DNA of 11,040 nucleotides from an uncultured Lentisphaeraceae bacterium (lineage in GTDB: Bacteria; Verrucomicrobiota; Kiritimatiellia; RFP12; DVOR01), in assembly GCA_946056345.1 (NCBI GenBank), contig CAMGJH010000004.1, forward strand, positions 1 to 11,040. The letters are read 5' to 3'. Shown here one piece after another: positions 5,842 through 11,040 of the stretch; the stretch's first letter is position 1, and each line of letters begins with the position of its first letter. The notes below the pieces were generated by a model, which worked only from the letters and a program-made list of their open reading frames with translations, did no database searches and was not told the origin of the DNA. Made by a program: the position numbers and the translations under genes.

Positions 5842-7149
5842 ATGCAACAGGAAGACCACACCATCGCGTTGCCGACCGTCGCGCCAAGCGTGACCACGGG
5901 GGAGCGGCCGCGCCTACTGGTGACGGCCGGGCCGTTGGAAGGGCGGGAGTATGTCATCGCGCGCCTCCCTTACACCATTGGCTCTGGGCTCTCAAACGAT
6001 CTCTCCATCGCCGACTCCACCGTCTCGCGCCACCACTGCGAGATTGCCTCCGACGGTCACAGCGGGTTGCTCATTCGTGACTTGGGCTCCACCAACGGCA
6101 CCGGCATCGAGGGCGTGAAGGTCACCTCGGCGCGCCTGGCGCCGAATACCGAGGTGCATCTGGGGCGGACGCGCCTGGTGGTGCCGCTGGTCCAGGAGCG
6201 CGCGGAGCTGGCCGTAAGCCCGCGCGAGCAGTTTGGGCGCAGCGTGGGGCGCTCGCCGCAGATCCGCCACGTCTTCTTTTTGGCCGAACAGGCCGCCGCG
6301 AGCGACAAGCCCGTGCTCCTCTTGGGGGAGAGCGGCACCGGCAAGGAGGAGTTGGCCCGCGACATCCACCTGGAAAGCGCGCGCGCCGAGGCTCCCTTCA
6401 TCGTGCTTGACTGCAATGGCTTTGACTCCTTCGCGCGGGCTCGCCGGGAGCTCTTTGGCGACGGGGAGGCGCGCAGCGCGCTCGACCTCGCCAGCGGCGG
6501 CACCCTCTTCATCGACTCGCTCAACCGCCTCCCGGTCGAGGCGCACGCGCTGCTCCTGCGGGCGGTGGAGTCGCGCCGGGATGTGCGCTTCATCGCCGCG
6601 AGCAAGGTGCCGCTGGCCGACCTGGCGCGGAGCGGGGAGTTCTCGAGCGCGCTCTACCTGGCGATGGCGGTGATCGTCATCGAGATGCCCCCGCTGCGGC
6701 GGCGGAAGGACGACATTCCCCTGCTGCTGCGCTCGCTCTCGGAGCGGATGAGGGTGGGCGAGGAGCTGCTGGCCTGGGGCGAACAGCCCTCGACGCTCGC
6801 CTTCCTGCGGCGTTACGATTGGCCGGGGAACATCCGCGAGCTGCGCACGATGGTCGAGCGGCTGCACGCGCTGGGGCGTATTCCGGCGGACCTGAGAGCC
6901 TTCTTGCAGAGCGCGCACTCTCCGGAAGCGGCCGAGGTGGCACCGAAGATCGCCAAGGCGATGGCCTCGGACCGGCCCTTCAAGGATGTGAAGATCGCCG
7001 TCATCGAGGCCTTCGAGCGGCAGTATTTGAGCGACCTCCTGGCCCGCAACGCGCAGAACATCTCGCAGTCGGCCCGGAGCGCCGGGATTGAACGGGCCTA
7101 CCTTCAGCGCCTCATCCGCAAGTATGGGATGCGCGGGGGCGAGGCGTAA
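5842..7149 (+). CDS. FHA-AAA+-Fis-type regulator, degenerate NtrC-family protein
   Basis: A 435-residue protein with the layout of FHA-type enhancer-binding proteins. The FHA domain (about 24-118) binds phosphothreonine peptides in its family: SRH 62-64 and STNGT 83-87 are present, but the usual GR is GS (48). An AAA+ domain covers about 131-345, with Walker A GESGTGK at 162-168. A Fis-type helix-turn-helix occupies about 385-432 (FERQYLSDLL to IRKYGM). The AAA+ core is eroded: between ELFG and GGTLF there are 12 residues instead of about 21, so the GAFTGA sigma-54-contacting loop is missing; Walker B reads FIDS instead of LDE; and the arginine-finger stretch is EFSSALYLAMAV. PGNIREL (sensor II) survives. 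It probably binds DNA and a phosphoprotein without activating sigma-54. ATG 5842 was chosen because a -10 element sits immediately upstream. ruvA follows after 15 bp. Confidence 0.9.
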   Translation: MQQEDHTIALPTVAPSVTTGERPRLLVTAGPLEGREYVIARLPYTIGSGLSNDLSIADSTVSRHHCEIASDGHSGLLIRDLGSTNGTGIEGVKVTSARLAPNTEVHLGRTRLVVPLVQERAELAVSPREQFGRSVGRSPQIRHVFFLAEQAAASDKPVLLLGESGTGKEELARDIHLESARAEAPFIVLDCNGFDSFARARRELFGDGEARSALDLASGGTLFIDSLNRLPVEAHALLLRAVESRRDVRFIAASKVPLADLARSGEFSSALYLAMAVIVIEMPPLRRRKDDIPLLLRSLSERMRVGEELLAWGEQPSTLAFLRRYDWPGNIRELRTMVERLHALGRIPADLRAFLQSAHSPEAAEVAPKIAKAMASDRPFKDVKIAVIEAFERQYLSDLLARNAQNISQSARSAGIERAYLQRLIRKYGMRGGEA

Positions 7150-7164
7150 GGAGGAAAGCAAGCG

Positions 7165-7764
7165 ATGGGCTACATCTGCCATTTGCGCGGCACGGTGCTG
7201 GAGAAGACGCCGGCGGGCATTGTGCTCGAGTGCGGCGGCGTGGGCTATGCCCTCACCGTGCCGCTCTCGACCTTCGACCGGCTGCCGGCCACCGGCCAAG
7301 AGGCCAGCCTGGAAATCCACCACCTGGTGCGCGAGGATGATCAGCTCCTCTTCGGCTTTGCCTCCGAGCGCGAGCGCACCTTCTTCCGCGCGCTGCTAGG
7401 CATCACCGGCATCGGCCCCAAGCTCGCCCTGGCCGTCCTCTCGGGCCTCACGCCCGGGGAACTGGCCACCGCCATTGCCGAGGGCGACGTCCGCCGACTC
7501 TCCTCCATCTCCGGCGTGGGCAAGAAGACCGCCGAGCGCATCATCGTTGAGCTCAAAGACAAGATTGACCCGCTGGAAGCGATGGCCCTGCGCGGGAAAG
7601 AGCGCGGCGAGGCCGAGGCTCCGCCCGCGTTGCGCGATGCCATCCTCTCGCTCGTGGCCCTGGGCAACAAGCCCGACGACGCCCGCGCGATGGTCCAAGC
7701 CGCCTTCGAGAAGAACCCCAAGGCCACTGTCCAGGAGCTCATCCGCCTGGCCTTGAGAAAGTGA
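7165..7764 (+). CDS. ruvA: Holliday junction branch-migration protein RuvA
   Basis: The DNA-binding subunit of RuvAB. It grips four-way junctions as a tetramer or octamer and loads the RuvB motor during recombinational repair. 199 residues (E. coli 203). The OB-fold domain is residues 1-63, with the acidic-pin pair E57-D58 in LVREDDQLLFGF. Two helix-hairpin-helix motifs follow: LLGITGIGPKLALAVLSGL (78-96) and LSSISGVGKKTAERIIVEL (112-130). A flexible linker (about 138-155) precedes the RuvB-binding three-helix domain (about 156-199, ALVALGNKPDDAR-like). A near-perfect AAGGAGG overlaps the upstream TAA, 10 nt before the ATG. Neither ruvB nor ruvC is adjacent; instead it sits between an FHA regulator and a lipoprotein, so it may be expressed with non-recombination genes. 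Confidence 0.97.
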   Translation: MGYICHLRGTVLEKTPAGIVLECGGVGYALTVPLSTFDRLPATGQEASLEIHHLVREDDQLLFGFASERERTFFRALLGITGIGPKLALAVLSGLTPGELATAIAEGDVRRLSSISGVGKKTAERIIVELKDKIDPLEAMALRGKERGEAEAPPALRDAILSLVALGNKPDDARAMVQAAFEKNPKATVQELIRLALRK

Positions 7765-7771
7765 GGCCCCG

Positions 7772-8398
7772 ATGTTCCGCACCCTCCGCCTGCTCCTCCC
7801 CCTCGCCGCGCTCGCCCTCGCCACCGGCTGCGTCCAGAAGCAAGACGTCGCCCGCGACGCGCAGATCCACCTCCTCGCCCAACAAGCCTTCGACCAGGGC
7901 CGCTACGCCCGCACCCGCAGCCTCATCGCCCAGGCCGACCGTTGCTACGTCCCCCAAGCCGAGCTCTGGCGGCGCACCCTGGAGCTGCGCCTGGCGTTGG
8001 CCGAGGGCTCAGCGCAGGGCGAGATCCGGCGGCTCTTGGTGACCTGGGGCGAGCAGCGCAGCGATTGGTCCACCGCCGAGCGCGCCGATGCCGCCCTAAC
8101 CCTCGCCGAGACGTTCGGACCGGTCTTTGCCCGCGACTTCTTGCGCGAGGAGGACCCCGCCGCCTGGCCCGATGCCCAGCGCACCCGCTACAACCTCTTG
8201 ATGACTCGCCTGCAGCAGGGCCAAAGCGCCTTGCGCGATGACACCGTCACCCGCTGGCGCCTGGCCATCAATGGTCTTTACGAAGCCGGCGACCTGGCCG
8301 GTGCCGCCCGCGAGGCCCGCCGGTGCGCCAAAGAGACCGGCGACCCGCAGGCCGAACGCCTCGCCGAACGCTACGAAGCCGAACTGCGCGCCCCCTGA
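7772..8398 (+). CDS. Putative lipoprotein with TPR-like helices, function unknown
   Basis: A 208-residue protein that I do not recognise as a named family. Residues 1-20 form a lipoprotein signal peptide (FRTLRLLLPLAALALATGC); the lipobox is A-T-G-C, slightly off consensus at -3, with the lipidated cysteine at 20. The mature part is alanine/arginine-rich and helical. A segment near 34-58 (AQQAFDQGRYARTRSLIAQADRC) and another near 166-205 (INGLYEAGDLAGAAREARRC) look like tetratricopeptide-type helix pairs, so a membrane-anchored scaffold is plausible. The start is 7 nt after the ruvA stop; GTGAGG overlapping that stop may be the ribosome site. The position suggests co-transcription with ruvA and the two coiled-coil genes downstream. 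Confidence 0.8.
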   Translation: MFRTLRLLLPLAALALATGCVQKQDVARDAQIHLLAQQAFDQGRYARTRSLIAQADRCYVPQAELWRRTLELRLALAEGSAQGEIRRLLVTWGEQRSDWSTAERADAALTLAETFGPVFARDFLREEDPAAWPDAQRTRYNLLMTRLQQGQSALRDDTVTRWRLAINGLYEAGDLAGAAREARRCAKETGDPQAERLAERYEAELRAP

Positions 8399-8425
8399 CG
8401 CGCCCCCACTCGAAAGGAGTCCGCT

Positions 8426-8680
8426 ATGGAACAGGAACCCACCCTCGCTGAACTCAAGGCCGAAAACGCCCGCCTCAAGGCCGAACTCGTGGCCGTCAAG
8501 GATCGCTGGGAGCGCGAGCTGCTCATCGCCAAGGCCAACTTGCTGACCGTCCAGGAGGAGCTCGACGCGGTCAAGGAGCACCTGCGCGCCTCCCTCCTGC
8601 GCACCATCGAGGCCGAAGACGAGGCCTTCAACGTGCGCGACGAGGCTGCCCAGGCCGTCAAGAGCGCCCTGGAGAAGTAA
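8426..8680 (+). CDS. Small coiled-coil protein, function unknown
   Basis: 84 residues, acidic and almost entirely predicted helix. Heptad-like leucine spacing starts at residue 7 (LAELKAENARLKAELVAVK) and continues through LLIAKANLLTVQEELDAVKEHL. It has no cysteine, signal peptide or membrane segment, so it is likely a cytoplasmic dimer or a partner for another coiled coil. AAAGGAG lies 6 nt before the ATG, the clearest ribosome site in this operon after that of ruvA. The stop is 4 nt from the next start, and the next gene encodes a much longer coiled-coil protein, so the two may assemble together; that is inference from neighbourhood and sequence type. Confidence 0.85.
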   Translation: MEQEPTLAELKAENARLKAELVAVKDRWERELLIAKANLLTVQEELDAVKEHLRASLLRTIEAEDEAFNVRDEAAQAVKSALEK

Positions 8681-8684
8681 GCCG

Positions 8685-9992
8685 ATGGCCGAGCCCGACA
8701 CGCGCCGCTGGTCCTTGCGCGACCCGCAGAGCGGCATCAGCAACAACAACATCCCCACCGCCACGCTCGTGCAATGGGCCGAGCGCGGCATCATCAAGCC
8801 CGGCTGCGAAATCTCCGCCGATGGCGAAACGTGGGTGGCCGCGGCAAGCTTCGCCGAGCTGGGGATGCGCTGGTTCATCCTCTCGAGCGGCCATCCGCCC
8901 TACGGCCCGGTCACGCAAGCCGCCGGCCAGGCCTTCATCGCCGAGGGTCGCTTCGGTCCCGACGCCCGCCTCGCGCAGGATCCCGGCGAGCAGCAGCCCG
9001 TCGAGGAGCTCCCCCTGCCGCTGGAGCTGCCCCCGCCCAACCCCCTCTCCCAAGAGCTCGAGGAGGCCCGGCAGAAGCTCGCGCTCCTGGAACGCGAGGT
9101 GCGCGTGAAGGATCGCCGCATCGCCGAGCTCCGCCAGGAGGCCACCGCCCGCCAGAGCGAACTGGCCATAGAGGGCGCCGAGCCCGACGCCAAGACCCTC
9201 GCCGCCGAGCTCGAGCAGCTGCGCCTGGAGCGCGACCACCTCAAGCGCGCCGCCGAAGAGGCCGCCGAGGCCGCCGCCGGCCGCGAACGCGAGCTCCGCC
9301 AGCGCCTCCACACCCTCGAAACCGCCCTCGAAACCGCCCAGGCCGCCGCCCAGAACGCCCACGCCGAGCTCCCGCCCGACGAAGCACTCTTCGCCATTCT
9401 CTCCCGCGAGACCGACTGGCTCCGCCAATCCCAGGAGGAGGAGAACCGCTTCCTCGAGGCCTTGCGCGACCTGGCGCACCGCCGCCTCGTCCAGCTCTCC
9501 GAGCGCCTCCTGGAGATCCGCCGCCTGGCCGGCGACTCCCCCGAGCAGATGCGCGCCAACGCCCGCGTCTCCCTCCCCCCGAGCCTGCGCGCCCCCATTC
9601 CCCCACCCCGCCGCGAGGACCCCTCGCGCATTGCCGAGCTCGAAAAGGCCCTGGCCGAGGCCCGCGCTCGCGAGAGTGCCCTCCAGCGCCAACTCGTCTC
9701 CGGCGAAGGCCGCGAAACCGAACTCCGCGCCCAAATCGGCCAGGCCCAGCGCCAGACCCTCGACTCGCTCAAGCTCGATGAGAAGCTCCGCGAGACCGTC
9801 CAGGCTCTCGGCCGCGAGCGCGCCGCCCGCGAGGAGGAGCACCGCGAGAACGCCCACATCCAGGCCCAACTCCTCCGCCGCATCGAGGAGCTCGAACGCC
9901 TGCTGCCCTCGGCCCGCGACCTCCCCTCGCCCGATCCCGCCCCCGCCGCCGAGCCCCAGCGCCCCTCTTTCGGCTGGCTCAAGCGCCATTGA
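8685..9992 (+). CDS. GYF_2-like domain and coiled-coil protein, function unknown
   Basis: A 435-residue soluble protein. The N-terminus holds two GYF_2-like modules: residues 8-60 (RWSLRDPQSG, then LVQWAERGIIKPGCEIS and GETW) and 61-100 (MRWFILSSG, then PPYGPVT and AEGRFGPDARL). Such modules are thought to bind short peptides. A proline-rich hinge lies at about 103-122. Coiled coil covers about 121-228 and 312-408, separated by a helical segment (231-285, DEALFAILSRETDWLRQSQ) and a proline-rich linker (about 297-313). The tail is proline-rich and ends FGWLKRH. There is no signal peptide or membrane helix. It is preceded 4 bp upstream by the small coiled-coil gene. Adaptor, cytoskeletal or envelope-linked scaffold roles are all possible; I do not recognise a named family. 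Confidence 0.82.
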   Translation: MAEPDTRRWSLRDPQSGISNNNIPTATLVQWAERGIIKPGCEISADGETWVAAASFAELGMRWFILSSGHPPYGPVTQAAGQAFIAEGRFGPDARLAQDPGEQQPVEELPLPLELPPPNPLSQELEEARQKLALLEREVRVKDRRIAELRQEATARQSELAIEGAEPDAKTLAAELEQLRLERDHLKRAAEEAAEAAAGRERELRQRLHTLETALETAQAAAQNAHAELPPDEALFAILSRETDWLRQSQEEENRFLEALRDLAHRRLVQLSERLLEIRRLAGDSPEQMRANARVSLPPSLRAPIPPPRREDPSRIAELEKALAEARARESALQRQLVSGEGRETELRAQIGQAQRQTLDSLKLDEKLRETVQALGRERAAREEEHRENAHIQAQLLRRIEELERLLPSARDLPSPDPAPAAEPQRPSFGWLKRH

Positions 9993-10011
9993 GCCCTCGC
10001 GGTGAAGTCGC

Positions 10012-10169
10012 CGAGGAACCGTAGAAGACTGAACCATAACGTGGCAAGCGGACAGCCGCGTATCGCGACGGACTAACGAAGGGACACAGCGTGACAGACT
10101 GCCACGGCTCAGATGGGCTTTCCACCTCAAGCGCCAGCGCTGTCAGCTGTCAGCTGTCAGCTGTCGGCT
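10012..10169 (+). repeat. Dispersed intergenic element, copy 2 (heptad-repeat arms)
   Basis: The second copy of the element at 2367-2545, opposite in orientation on the chromosome but the same relative to the gene that follows. It carries the ordered blocks CGAGGAACCGTAGAA (10012), ATAACGTGG (10036), CACGGCTCAG (10103) and a 29-nt block identical to copy 1 (10130-10158). The left arm is reduced to about two heptads (10046-10058). The right arm has four, of the type CTGTCAG (10140-10169). The dus reading frame has no stop from 10040 onward and a GTG at 10091, so part of the element may be translated. Confidence 0.78.
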
Positions 10170-11040
10170 CCTTCTCGCTCCCCTGCTTCCTAGCGCCGAT
10201 GGCGGAGTTCACCTCCCCGCCGATGCGCCTGCTCTGCCAAGAACACGGTGCCGCGCGCACTTACACCGAGATGGTCAATGCCGAAGGCCTCTGCCGCGGC
10301 AACCCAAAGACCGCCTTCCTCCTGGAAACCTTCCCCGACGAGCGCCACGTCTGGGCCCACCTCTACGGCAACGAGCCCGAGCGCCTGGCCGAGGCCGCCC
10401 GCCGCGTCGAAGCCCTCGGCCGCTTTGAGGGCATCGACCTCAATGCCGGCTGCCCCGTTCCCCGCATCACCGCCCAAGGCGCCGGCTCAGCCCTCTTGCG
10501 CGACCTGCCGCGCCTCGCGCGCATCCTCCACGCCCTCGTCCGCGCCACCCGCCTCCCCGTCACCTTCAAGACGCGCCTGGGCCCCAACCCCCACCTCCCC
10601 ACCTGGCGCGAGACGCTGCGCATCGCCGAAGATTGCGGCGTGGCGGCCGTCACCTTCCACGCCCGCTTCACCAGCCAAGGCCACGCCGGCCAAACCCACC
10701 TCGACCTCTTGGCTGAGGCCGCCGCCGCCACCAACCTCCCCGTCTACGGCAACGGCTCGATTGTCGACCGCCCCAGCGCCGAGGCGATGGCCGCCACCGG
10801 CGTCCGGGCCCTGCTCATCGCCCGCGCGGCCCTCGAGCATCCGGCCATCTTCGCCTTCGCCCCGCGCCCGCCGGCCGACCCCGTCGCCCTCGCCCGCCGC
10901 CACCTCGCCCTCGAGCTCGACTACCGCCGCCGCGCAGTCGCTTTCTCCCGGCTCGACCCCGAAGCAGCCACCGTCCTCACCTTCCGCCGCCACCTCTTCC
11001 GCTACTTCAAGGGCCTGCCCGGGGCCAACGCCCTCCGCGG
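10091..11040 (+). CDS. dus: tRNA-dihydrouridine synthase, 3' end cut by window edge
   Basis: FMN- and NADPH-dependent reduction of specific uridines in the tRNA D-loop. Counting from the ATG at 10199: TEMVNAEGL at 23-31, DLNAGCP at 80-86 (C85 is the likely catalytic acid), FKTRLG at 123-128 with FMN-contacting K124, TFHARFTSQGHAG at 152-164 (H154), YGNGSIVD at 183-190 and LIARAALEHPAIF at 206-218. The codons before that ATG read F-L-A-P, so with it they restore the conserved LAPM of the first barrel strand. A start at 10199 would lose that strand. The only upstream in-frame start is GTG 10091 (AAGGGA 6 nt before it), adding 36 residues encoded mostly by the dispersed element. If that start is not used, 10199 is the fallback. 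The open frame has 316 codons here. The subfamily (DusA/B/C) is not clear. Confidence 0.9.
   Translation, partial: MTDCHGSDGLSTSSASAVSCQLSAVGSFSLPCFLAPMAEFTSPPMRLLCQEHGAARTYTEMVNAEGLCRGNPKTAFLLETFPDERHVWAHLYGNEPERLAEAARRVEALGRFEGIDLNAGCPVPRITAQGAGSALLRDLPRLARILHALVRATRLPVTFKTRLGPNPHLPTWRETLRIAEDCGVAAVTFHARFTSQGHAGQTHLDLLAEAAAATNLPVYGNGSIVDRPSAEAMAATGVRALLIARAALEHPAIFAFAPRPPADPVALARRHLALELDYRRRAVAFSRLDPEAATVLTFRRHLFRYFKGLPGANALR

Noticed and set aside
9995-10016. CCTCG/CGAGG inverted repeat as a terminator after the GYF_2 gene
   Set aside because: Only a 5-bp stem with a large loop and no T-run; it also overlaps the start of the dispersed element.
8658-10130. 490-codon minus-strand ORF over the GYF_2/coiled-coil gene
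   Set aside because: Gly/Leu/Ala-rich antisense product without recognisable motifs. The plus-strand frame is flush with its neighbours and has modular structure.
10140-10169. Heptad tandem as a possible CRISPR array
   Set aside because: The units are 7 bp with no spacers and no cas genes nearby.

Overview
The window is a high-GC, gene-dense bacterial chromosomal segment. It carries housekeeping genes, a lipoprotein with a signal peptide (so probably a diderm organism) and a protein with GYF_2-like modules. GYF_2 modules and FHA-type regulators of the NtrC family suggest a PVC-like, myxobacterial or related uncultured lineage, but nothing here fixes the phylum. No tRNA, rRNA, transposase, integrase or CRISPR array is visible.

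Layout: the first 4 kb is read on the minus strand. It holds a bacterial SNF2-family helicase (cut by the left edge) and threonine synthase thrC. A 102-bp divergent promoter region separates thrC from a plus-strand run that continues to the right edge: ornithine carbamoyltransferase (argF-like), endonuclease III (nth, overlapping argF), an FHA-AAA+-Fis protein, ruvA, a small lipoprotein, an 84-residue coiled-coil protein, a GYF_2/coiled-coil protein, and a tRNA-dihydrouridine synthase (dus, cut by the right edge). argF-nth look like one transcription unit. The FHA gene through the GYF_2 gene (5842-9992) are packed with gaps of 4-27 bp and look like a second unit, in which ruvA is the only gene of well-defined function.

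Three things stand out. (1) The intergenic regions upstream of the SNF2 gene and of dus are two diverged copies of one dispersed element of about 160-180 bp. It is built around 7-bp repeats of the AGCnGAC type that form long inverted arms. A related heptad hairpin sits over the nth stop codon, ahead of the FHA gene. (2) The FHA-AAA+ protein has the NtrC-family architecture but lacks the GAFTGA loop, the Walker B glutamate and the arginine-finger residues, so it is probably not a conventional sigma-54 activator. (3) Three promoters share an extended -10 pattern (TGnTAnAnT), and one lies so close to its start codon that the mRNA is predicted to be leaderless. The dus reading frame appears to run through the dispersed element, because the conserved LAP-M start of the barrel lies upstream of the first ATG.
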